64,000 bases of DNA. Origin: an uncultured Paracoccaceae bacterium. GTDB taxonomy: Bacteria > Pseudomonadota > Alphaproteobacteria > Rhodobacterales > Rhodobacteraceae. Where the stretch lies: the NCBI GenBank assembly GCA_947496535.1, contig CANMDE010000002.1, positions 186,001-250,000 of the forward strand, read 5' to 3'. A program made the translations under genes and the position numbers. Positions 18,363 to 27,857 of this stretch are shown here, piece after piece (position 1 is the stretch's first letter; each line of letters starts with the position of its first letter). Under the pieces are notes generated by a model. That model did no database searches. It saw only the letters and a program-made list of their open reading frames with translations, and was not told the origin of the DNA.

Positions 18363-19028
18363 ATGAACACGCTTTACCATTATCCCTTGTCCCCGTTTTC
18401 CCGCAAAGTTCGCCTGTGTCTGGGCGAAAAGAAGATAGAAGTGGAACTGGTTGAAGAGCGATACTGGGAGCAGGATGCCGATTTTCTGCGCCGCAACCCC
18501 GCCGGCAAAGTTCCCGTGCTGAAGATGGGTAGCCGGACGATGGCTGACAGCAACGCGATTTGCGAATATCTTGAAGAGGCCAATCCAACGCCTGCCCTTT
18601 TGCCGCGGACTGCAGAGGATCGCTATGAGACTAGGCGATTGGTCGGTTGGTTTGACGACAAATTTTATCAGGAAGTCACCAACAAGCTGATTGGTGAGCG
18701 GGTGTTTCGCAAAGTGATGGGAACGGGATATCCTGATAGCGCCAACGTCAAAGCCGGGGCGAAGGCGATCAAGTATCATCTGGACTATATGGCCTATCTG
18801 CTGGATCAACGCAGGTGGCTTGCGGGAAATGACATGACCTTGGCGGACTTTGCCGCCGCAGCACATATGTCTTGTCTGGACTACACCAGCGATGTGGACT
18901 GGAATAGGCATGAGGTGGTCAAGGATTGGTATGCCAAAATCAAATCCAGACCTGCATTCCGGTCTTTGCTGGCCGATGAGGTGCCGGGGTTCCAACCGTC
19001 AGCGCAATATGCTGATCTGGACTTTTAG
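18363..19028 (+). CDS. fzlA: GST-fold protein, probable FtsZ-binding FzlA
   Basis: This 221-residue protein has an N-terminal thioredoxin-like GST domain (LYHYPLSPFSRKVRL, NPAGKVPVL, DSNAICEYLEE) and a helical C-terminal domain with MTLADFAAAAHMSCLDYT. The ending, VPGFQPSAQYADLDF, resembles what I recall of FzlA, the Caulobacter GST-like protein that binds FtsZ and is needed for constriction; that match is from memory. It sits after mtgA, another cell-envelope gene, and before queG. The ATG at 18363 gives the standard GST start. A generic glutathione transferase is the alternative. Confidence 0.7.
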   Translation: MNTLYHYPLSPFSRKVRLCLGEKKIEVELVEERYWEQDADFLRRNPAGKVPVLKMGSRTMADSNAICEYLEEANPTPALLPRTAEDRYETRRLVGWFDDKFYQEVTNKLIGERVFRKVMGTGYPDSANVKAGAKAIKYHLDYMAYLLDQRRWLAGNDMTLADFAAAAHMSCLDYTSDVDWNRHEVVKDWYAKIKSRPAFRSLLADEVPGFQPSAQYADLDF

Positions 19029-19076
19029 GGGGTTTCACCCCCGTCCCTGCGGGACTCCCCCAAGGTATTTCCGAAC
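19028..19076 (+). repeat. Double hairpin of a Roseobacter-type intergenic element
   Basis: Immediately after the fzlA stop, GGGGG-TTTCA-CCCCC (19028-19042) is followed by GTCCC-TGC-GGGAC (19043-19055) and then CCCCCAAGGTATTTCCGAACAGAAG. Elements of this layout, ending in an AAGGTATTT..AGAAGAAG tail, are scattered through roseobacter intergenic DNA as I recall. It could act as a transcript 3' end or processing site between fzlA and queG. Confidence 0.5.
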
Positions 19077-19091
19077 AGAAGAAGTTGGGCC

Positions 19092-20126
19092 GTGAAAGAT
19101 CGGCTTATCGCTTATGCCCTTGAGGCCGGATTTGCAAAGGTTGGCATTTGTCGTCCGGATGCGGTTCCCCAGACCGCAGAACGGCTGGCTGCATTTGTCG
19201 ATGCTGATATGCACGGCCAGATGAATTGGATGGCCGAGCGGATGGGTTGGCGGGGCGACCCAACGGCGCTTTGGCCCGATGTGCGGTCCGTGATCATGCT
19301 AGCGGAGGCATATACGCCGAAACACGATCCCTTGGCTGTTTTAGAGCAGCCGGACCGTGCTGCGATCAGTGTCTATGCTCAAGGCCGCGATTATCATGAT
19401 GTTGTTAAGAAGCGACTGAAAAATGTCGGGCGCTGGTTGATCGACCAAGTGCCGGGGGCCGAAATCAAAGTTTTCGTGGACACCGCCCCGGTGATGGAAA
19501 AGCCACTTGCGCAGGCTGCCGGATTGGGCTGGCAGGGCAAGCATACCAACCTGTTGAGCCGCGATTTAGGAAATTGGTTCTTCCTTGGGGCGATTTTTAC
19601 GACGGTGGACTTGCGGCCCGACGATGCTGAGGTCAGCCATTGTGGGTCTTGCACAGCATGTCTGGATATCTGCCCTACAGATGCGTTTCCGGCCCCATAC
19701 CAATTGGATGCACGTCGCTGTATTTCTTACCTGACCATCGAACATAAAGGGCCAGTGGACGAAGAATTGCGCGGACAGATGGGCAATCGTATTTACGGCT
19801 GCGATGATTGTCTGGCCATATGCCCGTGGAACAAATTTGCCAGCGAAGGCCGCGATACACGACTGGCAGCGCGCGAGGATTTGTTGGCACCGCCTTTGGC
19901 GGAACTCGCAGCACTGGACGATGGGGAGTTTCGGAGACGGTTTTCAGGCTCGCCCATCAAGCGGATTGGGCGGGATCGTTTTGTACGCAATGTGACTTAC
20001 GCGATTGGCAATTCCGGTGATCCATCTTTGACGGCGGCGGCTTCAACTTTGGTTGATGATGCTGATCCAGCGGTGGCGGATGCGGCGCGCTGGGCTATCT
20101 TGAAGCTCAAGGAGGTGCCTTCATGA
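19092..20126 (+). CDS. queG: Epoxyqueuosine reductase QueG
   Basis: QueG performs the last step of queuosine biosynthesis, reducing epoxyqueuosine in tRNA with cobalamin and two 4Fe-4S clusters. The 344 residues show the [15 protein letters not shown] region with the catalytic Asp, and the ferredoxin-like cluster motifs [16 protein letters not shown] and [17 protein letters not shown]-terminal HEAT-like extension follows, as in other QueG proteins. Translation starts at a GTG. Its stop overlaps the start of the PQQ dehydrogenase gene by 4 bases. Confidence 0.95.
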   Translation: MKDRLIAYALEAGFAKVGICRPDAVPQTAERLAAFVDADMHGQMNWMAERMGWRGDPTALWPDVRSVIMLAEAYTPKHDPLAVLEQPDRAAISVYAQGRDYHDVVKKRLKNVGRWLIDQVPGAEIKVFVDTAPVMEKPLAQAAGLGWQGKHTNLLSRDLGNWFFLGAIFTTVDLRPDDAEVSHCGSCTACLDICPTDAFPAPYQLDARRCISYLTIEHKGPVDEELRGQMGNRIYGCDDCLAICPWNKFASEGRDTRLAAREDLLAPPLAELAALDDGEFRRRFSGSPIKRIGRDRFVRNVTYAIGNSGDPSLTAAASTLVDDADPAVADAARWAILKLKEVPS

Positions 20127-21280
20127 TCCGAATGCTTGCTTTGTTGATGCTACCAGCCGCTGCGACGGCACAGGTGGACCAGGGACCGCCGAATGCAGAT
20201 TTCGTTCCTGCCTTTCCCGAACAGGCCCGCGCGCCCGCGTTGCCAAGCACACCAGTCACGGTAGAGACGTTTGCGAGCGGGCTGGAAAACCCATGGGGTA
20301 TCGCGGCGATCGGCAACGGGCAGTATCTGGTAACGGAACGACCGGGGCGGATGCGGTTGATCAATGCTGATGGCAGCATCAGCGCGCCGCTTCCGGGCCT
20401 GCCAGACATAGCCGCCGACGGTCAGGGTGGGTTGTTGGATGTTGCCATTTCACCCCGCTTTGCTGAGGACCGGACTGTTTTCTGGACTTACGCCAAACCT
20501 GTGAGCGGTGGCGCGGTAACAGCCGCAGCGCGAGCGACGCTGGGTGGCGATGGTTCGTTGACTGACGTGCAGGACATCTTTGTTCAGGGCAATCCGTCAA
20601 ACACGGGCCGGCACTTTGGCAGCCGCATTATTCCAATGAGTGATGGCACCGTCTGGGTCACAACCGGGGATCGGGGTGCTGGCGATAGCGGTACGCTGGT
20701 CCAGAACATCGAGACGACCCATGGCAAGGTGATCCGAGTGAATGCCGATGGCACTGTTCCTGCCGACAATCCGTTTGTGGGCCGTGATGGGAGTGATCTT
20801 GTCTGGTCGCTGGGCCACCGCAATATGCAAGGCGCAGCAATTGGTCCCGGTGGTTTGTGGACCATTGAGCACGGACCCGCAGGTGGGGATGAGTTGAACC
20901 AGCCACAGGCCGGTCGCAACTATGGCTGGCCCGTTATCAGCTATGGGATCAATTATCGGGGCACGGATGTTGGCTCTGGTCAGGCAAGCGGAACGGGTTA
21001 TGAAGAACCAGTCTATTACTGGGACCCGGTGATCGCGCCGGGTGGAATGATGTTTTATGACGGCCCGTATGCCAACTGGCAGGGTGATTTATTGATTGCC
21101 TCGCTCAACCCCGGCGCCTTGGTCCGGCTGAAAATGTCAGACGGTCTGGTGGTTGGCGAGGAACGGTTGCTGACCGATGTCGGTCGCGTCCGTGATGTAG
21201 AGGTGCTGTCGGACGGGTCTGTTCTGGTATTGACGGATGCCTCTGATGGAGGCGTCCTTCGCGTCATTCCGGGCGGCTGA
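20123..21280 (+). CDS. PQQ-dependent sugar dehydrogenase (Asd/YliI type), periplasmic
   Basis: This 385-residue protein has a short signal peptide ([17 protein letters not shown]) and a six-bladed propeller of the soluble glucose dehydrogenase / aldose sugar dehydrogenase family. Family landmarks are [85 protein letters not shown] and [12 protein letters not shown]. It should oxidise aldoses in the periplasm with PQQ. No pqq biosynthesis genes are in the window, so the cofactor source is unknown. Confidence 0.9.
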   Translation: MIRMLALLMLPAAATAQVDQGPPNADFVPAFPEQARAPALPSTPVTVETFASGLENPWGIAAIGNGQYLVTERPGRMRLINADGSISAPLPGLPDIAADGQGGLLDVAISPRFAEDRTVFWTYAKPVSGGAVTAAARATLGGDGSLTDVQDIFVQGNPSNTGRHFGSRIIPMSDGTVWVTTGDRGAGDSGTLVQNIETTHGKVIRVNADGTVPADNPFVGRDGSDLVWSLGHRNMQGAAIGPGGLWTIEHGPAGGDELNQPQAGRNYGWPVISYGINYRGTDVGSGQASGTGYEEPVYYWDPVIAPGGMMFYDGPYANWQGDLLIASLNPGALVRLKMSDGLVVGEERLLTDVGRVRDVEVLSDGSVLVLTDASDGGVLRVIPGG

Positions 21281-21335
21281 TCCAACCAGCAACTTGCCGT
21301 TGTCGCCGGAATAAATTCCGGCCATGGTGGCATGC

Positions 21336-22121
21336 ATGACCGTTGCCCCAAACCTTTTGGTTTTCACCGATCTTGATGGAACTCTGATCGATCATGACAG
21401 TTATGCCTGGACGGCGGCAAAGCCCGCATTAGCGGCATTGACTGAGCTAAAGGCCGGAATTGTTATGGCCAGCAGTAAGACAGCTGCCGAGATTTCGCAT
21501 TTGCGCAAGGAACTCGGGTTAGAGGCATGGCCCGCCATTGTGGAAAACGGGTCGGGATTGCTGCAAGCGCATGGTACACCCGATGAAGACACGACGGAGT
21601 ACTTACAGATACGAACTATCCTGTCGGGTTTGTCCGATGACCTGCGCCACTGTTATCGCGGATTTGGGGACATGGACGTGGCCTGTGTGTCCGAGATCAC
21701 TGGTCTGCCCGAGGAGGCCGCCTGTCGCGCAAAGCAACGGGCGTTCTCTGAGCCGGGGTTGTGGGAAGGGTCGGATCAGAACAAAGAGACATTCTTGGCG
21801 GCCCTCGCCGATAACGGCGTCATGGCGCGTGAAGGTGGACGGTTTCTGACCCTGTCATTTGGCAAAACAAAAGCTGATCAGATGGCTGATTTGATCGCCG
21901 CATATGAACCTACATACACCGTTGCTTTGGGCGATGCCCCCAACGACGTCGAAATGCTTGAAACCGCGTATTTCGGGATCATCGTTGCCAACCCGCATCG
22001 CCCGTCCCTGCCCCCATTGGCCGGAGAAAAGTCCGGACATGTCACGCGCACCACCGCGCCCGGGCCCGAGGGGTGGAATACTGCGATGCTCGAACTGATT
22101 GAACGACTGAATTTAGGATAA
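21336..22121 (+). CDS. HAD-IIB phosphatase, probable glucosyl-3-phosphoglycerate phosphatase
   Basis: This 261-residue HAD phosphatase of the mannosyl-3-phosphoglycerate phosphatase family has nucleophile motif FTDLDGTLID, motif II MASSKT, the NGSG signature and ALGDAPNDVEML as motif IV. The enzymes dephosphorylate mannosyl- or glucosyl-3-phosphoglycerate. Because the next gene is a GT81 glucosyl-3-phosphoglycerate synthase, the glucosyl substrate is inferred. An ATG 12 bases upstream (21324) is in frame; 21336 gives the more usual MTVAPNLLVFTDLDG. It is 13 bases before the synthase and surely co-transcribed. Confidence 0.8.
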   Translation: MTVAPNLLVFTDLDGTLIDHDSYAWTAAKPALAALTELKAGIVMASSKTAAEISHLRKELGLEAWPAIVENGSGLLQAHGTPDEDTTEYLQIRTILSGLSDDLRHCYRGFGDMDVACVSEITGLPEEAACRAKQRAFSEPGLWEGSDQNKETFLAALADNGVMAREGGRFLTLSFGKTKADQMADLIAAYEPTYTVALGDAPNDVEMLETAYFGIIVANPHRPSLPPLAGEKSGHVTRTTAPGPEGWNTAMLELIERLNLG

Positions 22122-22133
22122 GGACTGCTTGCC

Positions 22134-23354
22134 ATGGCTGATTTCCACCAGAATGGAAACATCGCGACCCTGCATAACCTGCGCACCCGATCAGCGCCCG
22201 AGCTGAACTATGAGTTGGAGACATTCGCGCAGACGCGAAAGATTTCGTTGATCCTGCCATGCCTTTATTCCGAGCTTGAGGGTGAGGCGATGCCGCACAT
22301 CCTGAGCGAACTGTCAAAGGTCAGGTACCTACACCGGATCATTATCGGGCTGGATCGCGCGGATGAGGCGCAGTTTCGTCACGCGAAAACTTTCTTTAAG
22401 GAGCTGAACCAAAACCACGTCGTCATCTGGAACGACAGCCCGCGTATGCTGGAATTAGGTGCCCGGTTGGGGACCATGGGGCTGGCCCCGGCTGAGCAGG
22501 GCAAGGGTAAAAATGTTTGGTCGTCATTGGGATATCTGATCAGCTGTTCTGACAGCGCGGTCATGGCAATCCACGATTGCGATATTCTCACCTACGACAA
22601 CGAAATGCTCGCCCGGTTGGTGTATCCGGTGGTGAACCCGAATTTCCCCTATCAAGTCGCCAAAGGTTACTATCCGCGTATCGGAGAAAACAAGTTGAAT
22701 GGGCGCGTGACGCGTCTTTTGGTGAGCCCCTTGCTGATCGCCCTCAAGCGCGTCATCGGCGATCGTGATTACATAGATTATCTGCGCAGCTTTCGTTATC
22801 CGCTGTCGGGCGAATTCGCGATGCGTACATCTATCCTGCCGGACCTGCGAATTCCGTCCGATTGGGGTTTAGAGATCGGTGTGCTTTCGGAAGCCTGGCG
22901 TAATCTGGCGCCAAAGGCTGTCTGTCAGGTGGAAATCTCGGACGCTTATGATCACAAGCATCAGGATCTGAGCGCCGAGGACGCAGACGCTGGCCTAAGC
23001 CGGATGTCCACGGATATTTGCAAGGCGATTTTCAGAAAACTGGCCGCCGATGGGACGATTTTTACCTCCAATATCTTTCGGACGCTCAAGGCCACGTATT
23101 ACCGCAGCGCCCTTGATCTGCTGGAAGCCTATTACAACGATGCACAGATGAACGGGTTGTCGGTGGACCGACACAAGGAAGAACGGTCTATTGAGCTGTT
23201 CGCGGAGAACCTGATGCGCGCGGGACAGGTATTTATCGAAAACCCGCACGAGACCCCCTTTATCCCGACATGGAACCGGGTCCATGCGGCCGATCCTACG
23301 TTTTTGGCGGATTTGCACACGGCGGCGGTTGCGGATGAGAAGGAATTTGAATGA
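22134..23354 (+). CDS. gpgS: Glucosyl-3-phosphoglycerate synthase, GT81 family
   Basis: This 406-residue GT-A glycosyltransferase is predicted to transfer glucose from an NDP-glucose to 3-phosphoglycerate, the first step of glucosylglycerate synthesis. Visible features are ISLILPCLYSELEG at the N-terminus, GKGKNVWSSLGYL and the metal-binding DCD at residues 148-150 (AIHDCDIL). SDWGLEIGVLSEAW contains the expected C-terminal acidic residue, followed by DAYDHKHQ. The length matches bacterial and archaeal GpgS. Glucosylglycerate is an osmolyte and is linked to nitrogen limitation in other bacteria. Confidence 0.85.
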   Translation: MADFHQNGNIATLHNLRTRSAPELNYELETFAQTRKISLILPCLYSELEGEAMPHILSELSKVRYLHRIIIGLDRADEAQFRHAKTFFKELNQNHVVIWNDSPRMLELGARLGTMGLAPAEQGKGKNVWSSLGYLISCSDSAVMAIHDCDILTYDNEMLARLVYPVVNPNFPYQVAKGYYPRIGENKLNGRVTRLLVSPLLIALKRVIGDRDYIDYLRSFRYPLSGEFAMRTSILPDLRIPSDWGLEIGVLSEAWRNLAPKAVCQVEISDAYDHKHQDLSAEDADAGLSRMSTDICKAIFRKLAADGTIFTSNIFRTLKATYYRSALDLLEAYYNDAQMNGLSVDRHKEERSIELFAENLMRAGQVFIENPHETPFIPTWNRVHAADPTFLADLHTAAVADEKEFE

Positions 23355-23414
23355 GTTTTGGATCGCTGCTTTGTGGAAGGCACACCCCGTCTACGACCTG
23401 ACCGACGCCCCATC

Positions 23415-24386
23415 TCATTGAATGCGGATCACCACAACCCCAGTTTTCTGTCCCGTTTCAACGTACCGGAATGCTTCGACGATATCCTCAATGTCATAGC
23501 TTCGGTCGAAGACACCTTTGAGCTTCCCTTTGGCCATAAGAGCTGCAAGTTGTCGGACGAAGGCCGGAGCGTCTTCGGGGAACGGTATCCGCAATCGCTT
23601 ACTTCCAGTAATACCGAACCATGTACCAAGAAAAACATTCGACCAGCCTGGACCGAGGTCGGTTGCTGCAAAAATCCCGCTCTTGTTCAAGAGCGGACGG
23701 CAAGCAAACCACGAGGTCTTGCCTACAGCATCAAAAACCAAATCAAAGGTTTCGCCAATAGCGGTGAAATCCTCGGTTTTGTAGTTCACAACCCTGTCTG
23801 CCCCCAGCTTTTCAGCAAGTTCCAAGTGCCGGGTTCCAACCACCGCCGTCACATGCGCGCCCTGGGTCTTGGCAAGTTGCACCGCAGAAGTCCCGATTGC
23901 GCCGGAAGCGCCGTAGATTAGACACCGCTGACCTTTGGAAAGCAGTTTCGTCGTCGAGTTCGCGTACCATGCACCCTCGGCGGTCACGGCTTCCTCGAAA
24001 GGAATTTCGTCGGCAATATGCGCAATTGCGCCGTCCGCAGGCACACAGAGATACTCGGCATGGGCACCAAACACGTCGGGCGACAGGCCAAATACGCGGT
24101 CCCCAATGTTAAATCCTGTCACGCCTTCACCAAGCACATCGACAACACCGGCAAAATCCATTCCCAGCGTCCGCATTTTTGGTCTCAAAATGCCAGTCAT
24201 CGCTCGTGCGAAGAATGGATGCGCCCGCAGGGTGGCGGTGTCGGTTCGAGTGACCGTCGTCGCATAAACCCGTACTCTGACCTCGCCCGTAGCCGGATGG
24301 GGGACAGGCACACTGTCCAGCGAAAGCGACTCTGGCGGGCCGTACCGGTCGAAAACTACGGCTTTCATTGTGGCAGAGACATTCAT
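23415..24386 (-). CDS. MDR-family NAD(P)-dependent oxidoreductase (quinone oxidoreductase-like)
   Basis: This 323-residue medium-chain dehydrogenase/reductase has the N-terminal GroES-like domain (MKAVVFDRYGPPESL, GMDFAGVVDVLGEGV, GDRVFG) and a Rossmann domain with the cofactor loop CLIYGASGAIGTSAVQLAKTQG. No structural zinc cysteine cluster is present, so it belongs with zinc-independent quinone or enone reductases. Substrate is unknown. It lies convergently between gpgS and the GH13 gene, on the opposite strand, so it is probably not part of the osmolyte pathway. A second ATG (MKAVVF, 24368) is equally plausible. Confidence 0.85.
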   Translation of the reverse strand: MNVSATMKAVVFDRYGPPESLSLDSVPVPHPATGEVRVRVYATTVTRTDTATLRAHPFFARAMTGILRPKMRTLGMDFAGVVDVLGEGVTGFNIGDRVFGLSPDVFGAHAEYLCVPADGAIAHIADEIPFEEAVTAEGAWYANSTTKLLSKGQRCLIYGASGAIGTSAVQLAKTQGAHVTAVVGTRHLELAEKLGADRVVNYKTEDFTAIGETFDLVFDAVGKTSWFACRPLLNKSGIFAATDLGPGWSNVFLGTWFGITGSKRLRIPFPEDAPAFVRQLAALMAKGKLKGVFDRSYDIEDIVEAFRYVETGQKTGVVVIRIQ

Positions 24387-24687
24387 GGGGCAAGACTACC
24401 AAGTCATTATCATTTTGCACAACTGCCATCGACGCGCCCGCAATGCACACAGAATTTGACGAATTCCGATACGATTAGGGCAGTCAGCTAAATCAATGAA
24501 TACTACTGGAATGACCTGATAATCGCCTGCACGCCGGCAAAGTTGATCATTTGCTGACTTCGTTAGCACTGTGGAGATCATGCAACCATAATATTGGCCT
24601 TGGGCTTATTTCGCTGGGCAAGCCATTGGTGAACATGCTTGGGTGGTCGATAACGTCCCTAACACGTTGTCTTTGCAAATCATATCA
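24387..24687. other. Intergenic gap between divergent MDR and GH13 genes
   Basis: About 300 bases without a convincing gene. It must hold the promoters of both divergent genes. I see no clear terminator, repeat or riboswitch-like structure. A GTG at 24643 would extend the GH13 protein by 15 residues into the right end of this gap. Confidence 0.5.
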
Positions 24688-26433
24688 ATGACCGAACAGT
24701 CCCAATCCTTTAGCCTGCGTCTGTCCGCACTTGTCAGTCAGATCTATCCTGATCTGGACGCAGACATTCTGGCAAGCCAAATTGTCGAAGCCTTCTGGCC
24801 GGAAGGTAGCAAGCGGCGCAAACGTGGCCGCACCCCCGGCAACAAATTGTGGACCCAGAATGACGCGCTGTTGATCAGCTATGGGAATTCAATTCTGGAT
24901 GGTGCGCATAAGCCGCTGGACCTGCTTTATGACTTTCTGGTGCGCTACCTTAAGGACGTCATTAACGGGGTGCATATCCTTCCGTTTTTCCCTTTCACAT
25001 CAGACGATGGCTTTGCCGTGTCCGACTATCGGGCCGTGAACCCGCAACTGGGCGATTGGGCCGATATCAACCGGATCGGTGCCGAGTTCCATCTAATGTC
25101 CGATCTGGTGCTGAACCATGTGTCCAGCCAAAGTACTTGGTTCAATGACTATCGTCAGGGCAAAGCCCCATTCGACAAGTTCTTCTTTGAGGCATCGCCA
25201 GATGACGATCTGAGCGCTGTCGTTCGTCCGCGCACCACTCCGTTGCTACAAGAGGTCGAGACAGTTAATGGGCCGCGCCATGTTTGGTGTACATTCAGCC
25301 ATGACCAGATTGATCTGGATTTCCGAAACCCGGAAGTTCTACTGGAATTCCTGCGGATCATCAGGCTGCATGTCGATAACGGCGTCCAGATCATTCGTCT
25401 GGATGCGGTTGCGTTCCTATGGAAAGAGGTGGAGTCGCCATCGATCCACCTGCCGCAAACCCACGCAATCATTCAGTTGATGCGAATGCTGTGCGACTAC
25501 GCGCAGGAAACGATTATCCTGCTGACCGAGACCAACGTGCCGAAGGCCGAAAACCTGAGCTATTTCGGCAACCGGAACGAAGCCCACGCGATATACAACT
25601 TTCCGCTTCCCCCGTTAATCCTGCATGCGATGATGTCTGGATCAGCGCACTATCTGCAAAAGTGGCAAAGTGGGATGCCGCCCGCACAGTTGGGTTGCGC
25701 CTATCTGAACTTTACGGCCAGCCACGACGGCATCGGGATGCGCCCAGCCGAAGGGCTATTGCCCGAGGATGAAAAGGCGCAAATGATCCAAACCGTGAAA
25801 GACATTGGCGGTCTTGTCTCTATGCGTACCCTACCTGATGGGGGTGAGGCCCCTTACGAGTTGAACACCACCTACTACGAAGCGATGGCCCGCACCTTCA
25901 AAGGCGCGGATGACCATCATTTTGAACGCTTCATCTGTTCGCAAACCATCGTCATGTCGCTAGAGGGGATACCGGCGTTTTACATTCATTCCCTTCTGGC
26001 CACACCGAATGATCATGACAGCGTCGCCAAGCGCGGCATGAACCGCGCCATCAACCGCCACAGGTGGGATTACCCCACCCTGCGCGGCTTGCTGGAGGAC
26101 CCAACGACACCTCATGCGCAGGTACTAGGTATCCTGTCAGACAGGTTGCGGGTCAGGAGCCGACAGACCGCATTTCACCCCAATGCCACGCAATTCACTA
26201 TGGCCTTGGACAGCCGCATCTTTAGTGTTTGGCGGCAAAGTCTGGACAGGCATCAATCCATCTTTGCCCTGCACAATGTCAGCGATGAAGACGTCACAAT
26301 ACCCCGCGTCGCCATCAACCTCATCGATGATGAAATCTGGATCGACCTGCTGAGTGGTGAAACGATCGAAAGTGGCGTGGCTGATATCACGCTGCGGCCT
26401 TATCAGTGTCGTTGGATCAGCAATCGGCAATAG
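24688..26433 (+). CDS. GH13 sucrose phosphorylase-like enzyme, probable glucosylglycerate phosphorylase
   Basis: This 581-residue alpha-amylase-superfamily protein resembles GH13 subfamily 18 sucrose/glucosylglycerate phosphorylases (YcjM type). The catalytic set is present: nucleophile D239 in IIRLDAVAFLWKE, acid/base E281 in LLTETN and D347 in TASHDGIG. HILPFFPFTSDDGFAVSDY is the expected N-terminal barrel motif. Because gpgS and its phosphatase lie 1.3 kb upstream, glucosylglycerate is the likely substrate, releasing glucose 1-phosphate and glycerate; this is inferred from context. The start at 24688 lacks a strong ribosome binding site, and GTG 24643 is an alternative. It converges on the efflux operon 18 bases downstream. 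Confidence 0.75.
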   Translation: MTEQSQSFSLRLSALVSQIYPDLDADILASQIVEAFWPEGSKRRKRGRTPGNKLWTQNDALLISYGNSILDGAHKPLDLLYDFLVRYLKDVINGVHILPFFPFTSDDGFAVSDYRAVNPQLGDWADINRIGAEFHLMSDLVLNHVSSQSTWFNDYRQGKAPFDKFFFEASPDDDLSAVVRPRTTPLLQEVETVNGPRHVWCTFSHDQIDLDFRNPEVLLEFLRIIRLHVDNGVQIIRLDAVAFLWKEVESPSIHLPQTHAIIQLMRMLCDYAQETIILLTETNVPKAENLSYFGNRNEAHAIYNFPLPPLILHAMMSGSAHYLQKWQSGMPPAQLGCAYLNFTASHDGIGMRPAEGLLPEDEKAQMIQTVKDIGGLVSMRTLPDGGEAPYELNTTYYEAMARTFKGADDHHFERFICSQTIVMSLEGIPAFYIHSLLATPNDHDSVAKRGMNRAINRHRWDYPTLRGLLEDPTTPHAQVLGILSDRLRVRSRQTAFHPNATQFTMALDSRIFSVWRQSLDRHQSIFALHNVSDEDVTIPRVAINLIDDEIWIDLLSGETIESGVADITLRPYQCRWISNRQ

Positions 26434-26451
26434 GTCGAAGCTTGGCCGCGC

Positions 26452-27810
26452 TCATCCGCCGGTTTCCTGGACAAGCCAGCCTTTGCCGGACGCAATTTGC
26501 AGTGTGACCCACGCATCGCCCATGTTGTAAACGGCCTCGGCCAACGAAATTTCGGCCGCAGCGTTTGAGCGCACCGCTTCAAGCAAATCGAGAAGCGAGG
26601 TTGTGCCCGCTTCATAAGCTGCCGTCGAAATGTCGAGCACGTTACGATAGGATTCTGCCGCAGCTTCGCGCGCCTGCACTTGCTGTTGCAGTCTTTGATA
26701 TGATGACTGCGCAGTTTGTACCTCTTGCACTGCCGATCCGATAGCGGCCCGCCACGTCAGTTCGGATTCTCGCGCCAACGATATCTGTTGATCCCGCGCT
26801 GCACGTAGGGCTGGTTGGCTAAGAATAGGCAGGGAGAGCGTCGGGCCAAAGTACCACGATTCTGGATCTGACGCCGTGACGTTGCCATCCAGATCCAGCG
26901 AAGGATAAAGATCGGCCGTCGCTATTCCAATCGCAGCAGTGGCCGCCGCCAGATCGCGTTCGACCGCCAGAATATCTGGGCGGTTGCGCAACAGATCTGC
27001 TGGCACGCCAGCCGCACTATTGCCGCCGGGCCTGGGTTGCGGCGCGCCACGTTCGAGTTCGGCGACCAAAGGTGCTGCTGGTTCGTCAAGCAAGGTCGCA
27101 ATTCCGTAAACGGCACTGTAAAAACTGGCTTCGAGAGAAGGTAAATCGGCCAATGCCTCGTTCAGTAAAGCCTCTGCGCTGGCCGTGTCCAAGGTTGAAG
27201 ATACACCCACCTCCAGCTGTGTTTCCGTCAACTCGACCGTTTGGCGGCGTGTGTCGATGCTTTCGCGGGTAAGTGCTATCACCTCTTGGTAATAGCGTGC
27301 TTCTGTGTAGTTGCTTACGAGTTCGGTCAAAAAGGCAAGACGGGCCGTGCCTACATCGTAAACCGCGCTTTCGAGCTGCGCGGTAGCTTGTTCGCGGCTT
27401 CTTCTTTCACCCCCAAATATGTCGAAGACGTAACTGACGTTGCCGCTGATGCTATCAGTCGTATCAACACCATAGCCGTCGTCATTTCGTAAGCTCGATC
27501 CTTCGACATAGCCTGTGATTTGCGCTGCCTGCCCAGTTGTCCGCAGCACCGCATTGGCCTGTTCGATCCGTTCAAGTGCAGCCCGGACATCAAGGTTCTG
27601 CGCCATGCCCCGCGCCACCAGGGTATCCAGCGTGTTGTCGTTGAGGTCGCGCCACCATTCCCGATGCGAGACGTCGCCTAACGTCGCTACGTCACCATCG
27701 ACAAAGCGGGATGGCAGATCAATTGACGGTGTCTGATAGTCAGGACCGACTGTGGTGCAGGCGGTCATAAACGTGGCCACCGTAAATCCGGTCAAAAAAC
27801 GCTGTTTCAA
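26452..27810 (-). CDS. Outer membrane efflux lipoprotein (NodT/TolC family)
   Basis: This 452-residue outer membrane factor of a tripartite pump has a lipoprotein signal, FMTAC, with the lipidated Cys at about residue 18, followed by TTVGPDYQTPSIDLP, the classic start of NodT-type factors. Two copies of the OEP helical domain follow (AALERIEQANAVLRTTGQ and AAATAAIGIATADLYPSLDL). It is the last gene of the minus-strand efflux operon, 47 bases after the RND permease. Confidence 0.9.
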   Translation of the reverse strand: MKQRFLTGFTVATFMTACTTVGPDYQTPSIDLPSRFVDGDVATLGDVSHREWWRDLNDNTLDTLVARGMAQNLDVRAALERIEQANAVLRTTGQAAQITGYVEGSSLRNDDGYGVDTTDSISGNVSYVFDIFGGERRSREQATAQLESAVYDVGTARLAFLTELVSNYTEARYYQEVIALTRESIDTRRQTVELTETQLEVGVSSTLDTASAEALLNEALADLPSLEASFYSAVYGIATLLDEPAAPLVAELERGAPQPRPGGNSAAGVPADLLRNRPDILAVERDLAAATAAIGIATADLYPSLDLDGNVTASDPESWYFGPTLSLPILSQPALRAARDQQISLARESELTWRAAIGSAVQEVQTAQSSYQRLQQQVQAREAAAESYRNVLDISTAAYEAGTTSLLDLLEAVRSNAAAEISLAEAVYNMGDAWVTLQIASGKGWLVQETGG

Positions 27811-27857
27811 AGCAAAAACCTCAGTTTATTTGGGGAGTGGAAAAAGGTCGGGGCATC

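Noticed and set aside
23358..23921. 187-codon plus-strand frame after gpgS
   Set aside because: It lies opposite the MDR oxidoreductase, whose sequence shows all family motifs; the plus frame has no recognisable protein features.
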